Shown here: positions 21,950 to 32,200 of the stretch, in pieces | How the letters are laid out: the number at the start of each line of letters is the position of its first letter | Numbering within the stretch: the stretch's first letter is position 1 | DNA from: Euglena gracilis | Taxonomy: Eukaryota > Euglenida > Euglenophyceae > Euglenales | Length of the DNA: 64,000 nt | Reading direction: 5' to 3' | Assembly (NCBI GenBank): GCA_039621445.1 | Contig: CP154955.1 | Span: 31,204,542-31,268,541, forward strand | Made by a program: the position numbers and the translations under genes | The notes under the pieces: generated by a model | What the model was told of the DNA's origin: nothing | What the model saw: the letters and a program-made list of their open reading frames with translations, nothing else | Databases searched by the model: none

Positions 21950-24900
21950 ATGTCCCGCCCCCCATCGCCAGCGCCCTCAGTCCCCGACGTGCCGGAGCCC
22001 CTCACGGTACCCCCCACCCAAGGTCCCCCGCAGGAGGAGGAGGAGGAAGAAGAGGGGGAGAGGCGGAGGAAGAAGAAGAAGCGAGTGGTGGAGGCCATCG
22101 CGACATGGGCGGGCGGGAGGCCTGAGGACTGGCTGTTGCCGGGATCGAGCTCACCAAGGTGCGCTTCGACCTGAGCTGCCGAGAGGGGCAGGTGCGGTCC
22201 GTGGTGGCGGAGGACGTGGACCGGGTCTACGAGGCCATGCGCACCAACCCCCCCCACCACGGTGCAGAGAGTCGTGGTCTGGGCGGCAGACACGATAGGT
22301 ATGCGCATGTGCGCATTGTTTGTTGGTTGGTGATTTGCTTTGCATGGTGAATTTATGGATGGATATACATTGATTGAATTGGCGAATGCGCACCCGCGCA
22401 AACATGCAGTGGCTTTGGCATTCATACCTGGCTTGCAGCCTCTTTCCACCCCCCTGCCTTCCTCGTTCGTCTCGTCACAGATCGGGAGTACGTGGTGGTG
22501 GGCGGCCAGCACATGACCGCGGCGCTGAAGAGGATGGCGGAGGACTTCCTGAAGGAGCGGCGGGAGGTGCCGGAGCAGTACCGGTGGGTGCTGGCGAGGG
22601 TGCTGAAGCACGGCACCCCGGTGGCGATGCGGCAGCTGGCCGGTGGCGACAACCAGGCGCAGCAGATGCAGGTCCACGGCCTCCCCCTCAGCAGCTTCGC
22701 GGCGCTTCTGCTGGGCGACGACGTGCGGGCGGAGGCCAACCCGAAGGTGAGGCTGGCGGTGGCGCTGCGGAAGGCGGGGTACGACAGGACCCAGAAGACG
22801 GTGTGGCTCGTGCTGTATGGGGGTAATGGACGATGATGCAATGTGGGTGGTCAGGGTTCGGGAGATGGCATGCAGCAGTGTGTGGCAGCACATGATTGCG
22901 CACATGCGCATTCTTCTCACACAAGAGAAGAATGCGCATGTGCGCATTTTGGTCCGTTCAATGGAATGTTCGCATACTTGTCTCCCGCCTCCCACACTCA
23001 GGACACGGCCACCAAGGCGTACGGCCCCCTCCAGCGCTGGGTGGAGCAGCTGGGGCAGCAGGCCATCGAGGCGCTGCGGAAGCTGGAGGTGGCGAAGAAG
23101 GGGCTGACGGTGTCGGCGCTGCGGTCCCTGAGGATGCTGATGACGCCGGAGGCGTGGGCGGCGGTGGTGCCGGCGCTGCTGGGGGAGAAGCCCAAGCTGC
23201 AGGACTTCGAGAAGGCGGTGAGCGACGCCTGCCTGGAGATGTGGATCAACTTCCACTGGACGGAGGCCAACCGCTTCATCCACCCGGACGTTGGTGTGTT
23301 TGTTGTGTCGCCCACCCACGTTTGCATTTCCTGCCATGGAACGTGATGGATGCAGCATGCTATGGGCATTGATGGCTTGGTGTGGGGTACACTGCATAGT
23401 ATGATTCGATTGCGCACCTGCGCATTCTCCCCACCACTCCCGTACACTGCCCCTCGCAGTGGAGGACTGGGCCGCCAGACGGGGGTTCAAGGACGCCGTC
23501 GCACTCCGCCACCTGGTCGTGCGGCTCGGGCGGTGGGAGTGGCGGGAGGACGCGCCGTGCCCGCCCTTCACGGCGCTGGCCACCGCCGAGGTCTGGACGT
23601 CGGTGAAGTTCGAGGCGCTGCGGGAGAGCCTGGCCGCCCCGCGCCCGAAGCCCAAGGTGGTGGTGACGGAGGACCCGGCGCACCTGGCCTGCGTGGACTA
23701 CGCGCGGGAGATCCAGGGGGAGCAGAAGACCCTGGCGAGGGTGTTTTGTTACTCGGCGGCGTCGGTGCCGATGCAGGCGGAGCAGGCTCGGGTCCGGATG
23801 GTGGTTGTGCAGGCTGAGCGAGGGGTGGCGGTCGCGCCGCAGGTGTACGCCGTGGCGGACGACGTCCCCGTGGTGGTGTTTGGGACGCCGGCGCAGGCGC
23901 TGGCCACGGTGGAGCACATCCACCGGCGGGTGGCCACCAAGCACCGTATCGATGTAGACTGCTGGGTGAGGACCGAGGTGGTGGAGTTCGGGGCGCAGCG
24001 CCACCGGCCGGTGAAGTTCTCCCTCCACGTCCTCCTCCACGACACGGAGCTGGACAGGCTCAAGGTCTGTGTCTGCAACCCCTCCCTGATGCTCTGAGTC
24101 AATGGCAATGCATAAACCCTGTGTCTCTGGATGCATATTACGCCAGAAGAGTGCTTGGGTGCGGTCCTGGCAATGAATGCGCACTTGCGCAATCCTCCCT
24201 GCATGGGATGATTGCGCATGTGCGCATTCTTATTTGTGTTTATAAGATGTTGCATTCCATGTCTCTGTTGGCATTCCATATGCAGTACTGAATGCGCACC
24301 TGCGCAATGCCTACCCCCTTTGCCATCCCTGCTCAGGTCCCCCCCGTCATCCTCTGGGACCGGGAGTCCAACGGCTCCTCCGACGCGTTGCACTGGGCCA
24401 TGGTGGACTACCTGTGGCGGCGGGCTGTCCGGCGACCGGTGGAGGCGGACAGCTTCCTCCTCCTCCAGTTCCCCTCGGCGGTGCGGGTGGGCCACATCCT
24501 CAACTGGACGCCCAACCCCCCGCACATGGTGGCGGTGCTGACGGGGAAGGAGAAGGTGCAGCCGGTGGAGTACACCGAGCACATCCGCCACGCCGTGCAG
24601 GAGGCCTGCCCGGTGGACAACACCGGGCTGTGGAAGCAGCTGCAGGACGCGGTGGAGAAGTCCGAGCCGCTGTGGACGGTGGTGGAGTCCGAGGTGCTGA
24701 AGCAGCTGCTGGAGGTGAAGGCGACGGAGGCCCAGGCCCGGAAGGAGGCCGTCCAGCGACGGGCGGAGAAGAAGAAGGAGCGGGCGGCCAAGCGGGCCGC
24801 ACAGCGGGGGAAGGCCAAGGCCAAGCCCAAGGCCCGGCCCAAGCCCAGCACCTCCCAGGGGGTGCCCGAGTCCCTGCTGTGCACGGCCCGGATCTACGAG

Positions 24901-25769
24901 CGGCGAATCCGGAGGAACATCGCCCGGGAGGAGGGGCGGCCCCCACCGGTGTTCACGTCGGATGAGGAGGAGGAGGATGAAGAGGGTGAGGAAGAGGAGG
25001 GTGATGATGAGGAGGGCCAGGGGCCCAGTGGAGGGTCGTCGCCGCTGTCGTCACACCCCAGCTACGAGGAGGGGGAGGAGCCCGACGGGGAGGCAGAGCC
25101 CGAGGTCCCAGAAGGCCAAGAGGAGGCCTCCGCACAGGTGGTGGAGGGCGAGGGTGGCGAAGAGGGGGAGCAGGAGGGGCAGCAGAGGGCCGCCCAGGCT
25201 GCGGTGGAGCCAGAGACCGTGGTGGAGTCTGAGGAGGAGGAGGGGGCCAGGGGGAGGGAAGAGCAGCGAAGGCAGCCCGTCGTCCCGGTGCCCCCAGTGG
25301 AGGAGGTGGAGGCCCCAGAGCCCACTCCCCCCCGCCCCGCCCCGTCCCCAAGAAGCCCAGCGGCCCCCCACCCCTCGGCATGATCCGGCGCCCCGCGGGC
25401 AAGACCGTCCCCCCGCCCCGGAGGCCCTCACCCCCAAGGAAGAAGAAGAGGGGTACCCAGGAGGAGGAGCCGGAGGTGACGCCACCCCCCAAGCGGAGGA
25501 CCTCTCTGCTCTCCAGCCCCAGCCCAAGCCCCAGCCGCCCCGAAGACCCGCCGGGTGGCAACGTCCCCAGCAGCAGCGCCCGCGCCTCCCACGCCTCCAG
25601 CCAGCCTCCCTCCCCCAGCCCCCAGCCCCTGGCCGGTGCCCGATCCCCAGCCCAGTCCCCAGCCCGCGGCCCCCAGCAGCAGCAGTCCCCCGCAGCGCGG
25701 TCCACCCTGCAGGAGCGGACGACCAAGTTCACCCTACTGCCCTTCCCGCCGCCGCGGAAGGAGAAGTGA
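21950..25769 (+). CDS. ParB-like domain protein with charged C-terminal tail
   Basis: Exons: 21950-22298, 22481-22800, 23002-23293, 23460-24064, 24337-25769; all four introns are GT-AG and join in frame. Start MSRPPSPAPSVPDVPEP, then Glu and Lys runs. The next part has the ParB-N/sulfiredoxin order: LTKVRFDLSC..QVRSVVAEDV, VQRVVVWAADTIDREYVVV, then GGQHMTAALKRM, which sits where ParB has its GxRRxxA box. The helical middle includes AYGPLQRWVEQLGQQ and WINFHWTEANRF. The last exon has a basic KAKPKARPK stretch, a long acidic run and a Pro/Ser/Lys tail to a TGA at 25767-25769. Apparent frame breaks lie near 22135, in the 8-C run at 22249-22256, and in the C-rich run near 25327. Known ParB proteins bind parS palindromes and act as CTP-dependent clamps; whether this one does is inference. 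Confidence 0.6.
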
Positions 25770-26930
25770 GTCCACAGGGGGGTGCACTCCTCTTCAGACT
25801 CCTCAGCCCAGTGCAAACATTGCGCATGCGCGCATTCTTCTGCTCACAGTGTGCTGATTGCGCACGTGCGCATTGTTTTCCCATGCACACCCCTCTCTTC
25901 CCCAGAGGCAATCCCCTCCCGTTCTGCCAACCCCTCTCGCGTGCACAGTCGACATAGCCGCCGGTGGGTACACACAGTGCACACAGCGTCCGGGCCAAAA
26001 GAATGCGCACATGCGAATTCATCCCCTCTCCTGAATCGTGCATGCCTTTTGGATTTGGTTTACCACGCGGTGCATGCACACCGGCCAGCAGCACACACCC
26101 CAAGCATACACCTAGGCGGTCCGCTGGACCAGGGTGGCACACCCGAGGCCACTCGGGGGTGTACCCCTAGGAGGTGGGCCAGGTGCGGGCACGCCCCTCC
26201 CTCTCTCCCCCATGGGAGAGACACAAAGGACCAAGGGGAGTGAACCTACCAGCGCGTCCAGCGCTGCGCCGGGGCCGGCTGCGGCGGGGCGTCGGGCGGC
26301 GCAGGCGTGCGGCCAGAGGGCCGCAGTGTGTGCGAGGCACGGCGTACCTGAACCTGTCACACCCATCCGTCACCTATACACCCGGCGAACCATACCCACG
26401 CCGCAGCAACCATGTGTCGGACCGCCTCTATACCCCTGGCACTCTCCCCCTCCCTCCCCCCTATATCGGACCAAGGACCAAAGGACAGCGAGGGAAGGTA
26501 AGGGATGGGACCGGCAAGGGAGGGAAGGGTGTCTCCAGCCAAAGGCCCATGCTTTGCTTCCAAATCAAAATAAAGCTGGGGTGGGGGGAGGGGGGTGAAT
26601 GCGCACCTGCGCAATACCGAGGCCACCGGGGAATGGGGGGAGCCGGCGGGTACTATGCCTTCACCGGACGAGGGTGCCGCCCCGAAAAACAGCGTTTTGT
26701 GTCGCATCGGCTTCGCTTGACGAGGTGTTTCCCCCGGCCGGCGGAGAACAAAAACAGGTCTGCTCAGAGTCAAAAAAGTCGGATTCCTCAAAAAAATCCT
26801 CGCGTGCCGGAAGTCGTGGTACACCTTTGCTCTCGATCAGCTCGGCTTGTCGGGTCGGCCGCCCTGTCGGGTGGTGGTGACTCACTTGATAAAAAAAGAA
26901 TGCGCGGGTGCGCAAACTTGGGCAAAATAT
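25770..26930 (+). other. 3' region of the element with poly(A) signal
   Basis: Carries five TGCGCA sites and an AATAAA at 26569-26574 that could end the ParB-like gene's mRNA. Around 26110-26560 are Arg/Pro-rich open frames without recognisable content. No further gene is supported. Confidence 0.45.
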
Positions 26931-26956
26931 GAAAAGTGCATTCCCGGCCGTCTAAG
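26931..26956 (-). repeat. Right terminal inverted repeat of the 9.9-kb element
   Basis: Reads GAAAAGTG, then CATTCCCGGCCGTCTAAG, the exact complement of 17048-17073. Followed by TTTTT. A degenerate TGCGC-type pair (26901-26914) lies 16 bases inside. Confidence 0.9.
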
Positions 26957-27073
26957 TTTTTGAAACAAAAAATCCGACAATTTTCAAAAAAATTGTTAGG
27001 AGAGAGGTCGGTGGGTACAAGGGGAGGAATCAGGTCCCTGTGACGACAGGTTAGTGGTAACAGAGGGTGGTTT

Positions 27074-27075
<2 letters not shown>

Positions 27076-27105
<30 letters not shown>
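27076..27105. repeat. 30-base G homopolymer
   Basis: Uninterrupted G run. It could form a quadruplex and its length is likely to be unreliable in an assembly. Confidence 0.9.
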
Positions 27106-27106
<1 letters not shown>

Positions 27107-27579
27107 GGAGGCAAACAGGCAAAATCGGGAAATGATGCGCTTGGGAGGGCAGTGCTTGCTGTCTGGGTTCTTGAGAGGGGCCATAAGAGAGGCTTTCATG
27201 GGGGTAGTGAGCAAGGCCAGTAGATAAGTGGGGCGGACTGGGTCACTCAGCCTCCGGATGCATGACGTGTGTGGGGGAGGTGTGCGGACGTGAGGGGTGT
27301 GGGAGGCAGGCAGCCTTCCGGGGGCTTCGGAGCCAGACACGGCCAACCAGGCGCGCCACAGACAGATGGGGTTTTTTTTATAATAATAAAAAGCAGTTTG
27401 AGATGCTGAATAGTGTCAGCATAGTGCCAGCAAGGCCGTTTAGTGGCTCTCCCGGGGAAACGATCAGGGGGAAATTTTCCTGGATTCGGAGAACAAGTAT
27501 CTAGTGTCAGTCATATTCCTCTCGCTTGCAGCTGGAGGATGGTCTGGGCCACACAATCCCTTGGTCACTGACCGACCCT

Positions 27580-27850
27580 TCCGGTAGGTGACTGGTTTTT
27601 TTGGAGTGACTGGAAGTTTTTTTAGCCCAAAACCACTCCCGGAGGGGGGGCAAAAATCACTAAAGTGACCCGAAGCACCGAAAATATTTTGGCCATTTTA
27701 ATACCCGTTTGTAGTCCATTGTCTCTTGGATTGATTTCAAAGTGGCCTCCAGCGGGTGATGGTGACTGACTGGTCTTCCAAAAAAAAACCGTGACTGACC
27801 AGTTTTTGGACCAGCGGAAGTGACCCAGGGGGTCAGTAAAGATTTGTATG
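27580..27850. repeat. Decayed TCAGTCACT-family repeat
   Basis: Contains GTGACTGGTTTTTTTGGAGTG, GGTGACTGACTGGTCTTCC and GTGACTGACCAGTTTTTGG, the same words as in 15347-15782 and 53362-53726. Ends are not clear. Confidence 0.55.
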
Positions 27851-28235
27851 GTCTGACCAACTTTCGGTTCACCTTCGAGGGGGGGGGGGGGGGGCCAAGG
27901 CTGAAACTGACCTGGAAACAAACAACACATAACATAACATATAACAAAAACAACAACACATACAGGCTGCTTGTGCACCCTTGTGCACAAACTAGGGACC
28001 CCCCCCCAAAGACGGCGAATGCCAATGCCAATGCAATCAGGACCGGTGCCCCCATTTGGTTGCTATCCTTTTGGCCAAAACACTTGCAACACGTCTTTGA
28101 AAAATCCGTTAGGTCGGGGTTATACCCTCCACACAACACCACCACCATCAGCACCACGACCACACACCCGCACACACAAAACACCCGATCATACACAACA
28201 CACCTCCCCACATACACTCCCTCCCTCCCTCCCTC

Positions 28236-28237
<2 letters not shown>

Positions 28238-28314
<77 letters not shown>

Positions 28315-28326
28315 CACATGCACGCA
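28238..28326. repeat. (CA)n microsatellite
   Basis: Long pure CA tract preceded by CCCTCCCTCCCTCC. Confidence 0.95.
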
Positions 28327-29210
28327 CCAGTGGTCCCACTCCTTGCAGTGCCTGCCCGACCGACCGTTGCGAGCCTGAGGCGGTCACATTCCGAAATGTG
28401 CCGTCCAGGGCGTCGCTTACCGACCCCCTCCCCCGAGGGGCAGGGTCCCCCGTCCCCGCTGGCCCTTTAAGCGATGCGCTGGCGTCGACTAACAACCTAC
28501 TGCCAGCGGGGCAGAAGGCAGCGAAGCGAAGGAGGCCGCTCACAACAAACACACACACGCGGCAGGGGCGTGTGGCTCTCGCGGAGTGGGAGGGAAGGGG
28601 TTGGGCGACCGGGGCAGACTTGCAGCCGGTCTGCCCAGCCGCCCTCGCATGTGTCTAGCACACTGGCCCAAAACAAACCAGGGAAACGGGGACAGCACAG
28701 GACGGTGGCAGGTGCCTCACGGGTGCCGTTCGAGGTTGAACAAAACCCAAATGAGCACTTTCTGACCGAGTCTGCATTTTTGGGGCCCGAGAGGCTTAAA
28801 AAAATGCAAATATATAATAATAAAAATACCAAACGAACCCACCTCGAACTTCTAGGTTGATACATTGACAGTTGCAAGAATGGTTGGACCCAACGTTCGG
28901 GGATAACAAATGCAGAGTACATGGTGCAAAAAAAGCCCGGACATTGCTTATAGCAATTTCAGAGCTTGAAAATGATGGGGGAAAATCCATTAAAAAACAA
29001 ATGCTTTTTGAGAAATATTGCCGTTTGTAAAAGTGTGTGGTAGGACTTTGCCCCCGCCCCCAAAGAATATCTGCAAAAAATCTTTGAGAAATATTGGAAA
29101 TGGTGTCACACCTGTTCCCTCGGTTGGAGACAAGAACTGGTGGTTTGATGGCCACCCCCCCCCGGCGGAGACACGCATCGGACCCCCGGGGCAAGCCTGG
29201 CCGGGGGCCC

Positions 29211-32200
29211 TCAGGCGGAGGGGTCGGGGGTCAGGAACACTGGCAGGAGGTCCACCGCCAGAGGGCGGCCGTAGCGCAGGGCGGCGGCGCAGCCGGCGGC
29301 GACGGCGGCGGCCAGCGCCAGCAGCAGCAGCAGGTTGCCCAGCAGCTGCAGGCCGGGGACAGCCCGGGGCATGGGGGCGACCCTGCCCCTCCCGCCCATC
29401 CGCCTGGGCTCCCCCACCCCACCCCTTGGGTGTTGGAGTGGGGCCCGTAAGGAGGCCGCCGGGGGTCTCGTTGGACACGTCCCCGTCAAAGAAGACGTTT
29501 GAGACGGCTGGAGAGCGGCCTGGAAGTTCCAGGGTGGGGGCAGGACGAAAGGTGTCTTCGGGTGTTGCAGGCGTCCTGTGCCGACCACCTCCGTTTGCCA
29601 TGTGCCTGGTGCACTCAACTGTTGGCCGAAAGAAATGCTTGTTTTTCCCAAAACGCCGGTATCCAGAGATTGGTGCCCATCCGTAGTTGGGGGGTTCAAT
29701 CCTTATCCGTAGTTATCCGGAGATATCTGTATTGCAAAGGAGCCTGTGTTCAGCGAGGGCCTGGGTATGAAGAAACTTCCTTTGGGGTGCCGCTCCGGGG
29801 TATAACCAGGAAATCGCTTGGCACCTGCAGCGGGCTGAAGGATGCAGAATTCATCCGGATTCACCCGGAACGTGGGTCCAGGGGTGTGAAATACATGCAG
29901 CCGGAAGATTTGGAGCCCTCAATCCGGATGAATCGGAAATGGCTGTGACGGGAACAGAAAAGATTGATCACAATATCGTCCTAAACATGCCTAAATTACC
30001 CTCCCCCCCCCCTATGTCCAACGACCAGTAACCTCTGTCCTCCGACCGGGGGGGGGGGGTGGTCGTTGGACATAGGGTAGTGACCAAAAAGGTGTCCTCT
30101 GACCGGGGGGGTGGTCGTTGGACATAGGGGGGTCGTTGGACATAGGGGGGGGGGGGTAGGAAAATCCACAGAAGACCACAGGGGCAGCCAAACTGCCAAA
30201 GGCAGCCAGAAGCCAGAAGTATCCAGAAGCTGCCAGAAATAGCCAAAAGTAGCCAAAAAAAATGGCCAAAAGTGGCCAAAATCTGCCAGAAACAGCCAGA
30301 ACTAGCTAAATGTGGGCCAAAAATGGCAAAAGCAGTCAGAAGTTGCCACAAGTTACAAAAGGTGGCCAAGAGTGCCCAAAAGTTGCCAAAAGCACCAAAT
30401 GAGCAGCCAAAAGCAGTCCAAGGCAGCCAAGGCAGCAAAAAGCAGCCAAAACTGATTAGAAGGGCCTGAAGTGGCCAAAAATGATCTACAGTGGCCGAAA
30501 TTAACCAAAATAAGTGAGGCAGTCATTGCTCATTCTCACTGGTCAAATATTTTGGCTGTTCTGGAGTTATCGGTAGTTATCCGTAGTTATCTGTATTTGG
30601 TGGTCTCGGGCTTATCCGCAGTGATTTGAAATTATCTGTTGTTATCCGTTTCAGGATAAACACCAAACTCTGAGATAAAGGTTCCATTGAGGGTTGGATG
30701 GAATTTTTTTTGACTTATTCCCAGGGTGTGAAAGCCCATCCATGCCAACCCGAATCCTCCGGGGGGGTTGTATGTGGAGATTTCCATCTGGCCATCACCC
30801 CCCATCACAAGGCAACCTTTTGGAGGTTCTCAAACAAAGGGGCATCACTGGACATTCGGCTTCCCAGACATATTGCACAGCTGCACCATGTCGGCCAGTC
30901 ATCACCACCGATGTCACTGCTCGTGCCACCCAATTTTGTTAATTGTGCTGTGTAAATTTGTCCTTCAAATTGGGCCGAAATGCATATTTGGTTGACCTTC
31001 CAATGAAGAAGAAAAAAATCCCTTTATCCCTCCAGCCCAAAGCGCCAGAAGGGGAATACAGCAGGGTTCACAGTTCTCAACAGGGGGATACAGTTTGGAC
31101 ATCCAGGAGCCCAAAGCGCCAGAAGGGGAATACAGCAGGGTTCACAGTTCTCAACAGGGGGATACAGTTTGGACATCCAGGACAATGAATACAATTAGAC
31201 AACAAATCATTCAGAGGAAATAAAGGCCTTCATGGTCGGGTGAAAAAAATAAAATGTGTCCACACATTCAAATGGTGACAAGTCCAAGCTAACCGTATTC
31301 GCAAAAGAGTGATAACTTTCGGGCTTCCCAGGGAGAATTACAAAGGTCTTGGGCAATTTTTTTTGCACTTGGATTCTCACGCCCATCTGCTTACCATGCA
31401 CATTTTTTGTCCGTGTTTTTCGTTTGTTTGTTCCTCTTGAGGCGGGGGTTATCCATCCAGGTTTGGTATTTGGTCACCCACCAGGGAACAGGTCAAAAGC
31501 TGGGGGCAGGTTTCCAGGCCCCTCCCCCGACCCCCCCCCTCTGGCTGAAGCTGGCTTGCTTGCAGACCCCCCCTTCCACCCCCGCAGCGCCGGGCTGGCG
31601 GTGGACCGGCGGGGCGGCCAGCTTGGGGCCGGGGAAGCGGCCGGTGGTGCGCAGCTCCTCCAGCCGCTCATCCTTTGCGGCGAAGAGGGCGAGGACCCAC
31701 TCGGCCGGCAGGGGCGGGCCCCCCGCCTGGCCCCGGCCCCACGGCTGGCTACCCCCGGTCAGCCCTCCGGTCCCCCAATCAAGTAGGGGTCCCTTCCAAG
31801 CAAATACTGAGCACGGGGGCATCACTTTCCACCTTCAAAAGAACAAGTCGGTGGCAACCTCTGGGGGGAAGTCATACGGGTGACATATGGGAATGGCAAA
31901 AACCAAGCCAGAAATCCCTAAAAAAAATTTGTCTTGTTTTTGAAATAGACTGTCAATTTTTGCAACGCACAATAATAATAATGTCTCGCATCGCGGTCAC
32001 GTGTGAGCACCAAAATCCTCACACCAAAGCTGCCCTTTTCCAGCCGGCCACGATGCAATTTGACTGCAGCTTTCAATGCATATATTTTTCTTGCAGGGTG
32101 GCGCTGGGGGACATGGGTGTCGAAAAAACCTCGATGAAATGGACTGCTTTTGTGGTGGCTGGGGGAACAAAATGTGAGATGTGGGCACTGCACCACAGGA

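Larger units (their letters stand above)
17111..26914. promoter_or_regulatory. Array of about 25 parS-like TGCGCA-N2-TGCGCA sites
   Basis: Site starts: 17111, 17139, 17548, 17584, 18045, 18125, 19452, 20690, 20716, 20742, 20946, 21001, 22302, 22387, 22897, 22933, 23411, 24178, 24213, 24293, 25821, 25859, 26004, 26600, 26901. The core is two self-complementary TGCGCA hexamers separated by two variable bases, usually flanked by GAA and TTC. Some have one changed base. At 17548 the palindrome extends to GGTCTGAA on both sides. One site lies in the first gene's coding sequence; the rest are in introns, spacers or ends. The array is confined to this element, apart from the variant sites in 52997-56348. 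Confidence 0.9.
17048..26956 (+). mobile_element. 9.9-kb CTTAG transposon with ParB-like gene
   Basis: Bounded by a perfect 26-bp terminal inverted repeat (17048-17073 and 26931-26956), with TTTTT on both outer sides (17043-17047 and 26957-26961), a possible 5-bp target duplication that is uncertain because it is a homopolymer. Inside are two plus-strand genes, a large unrecognised protein (18271-20680) and a ParB-like five-exon gene (21950-25769), plus a possible Pro-rich exon (21122-21397). About 25 TGCGCA-N2-TGCGCA sites are spread from end to end. The element lacks the C/G homopolymers that fill the rest of the window. It does not match a superfamily I can name. Several 1-nt frame breaks suggest this copy may no longer be active, or that homopolymers were misread. 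Confidence 0.85.

Noticed and set aside
17048-26956. Reading the 9.9-kb element as an integrated virus or polinton
   Set aside because: No capsid, ATPase, protein-primed polymerase or integrase motif was seen, the second gene has spliceosomal introns, and the ends are short inverted repeats.
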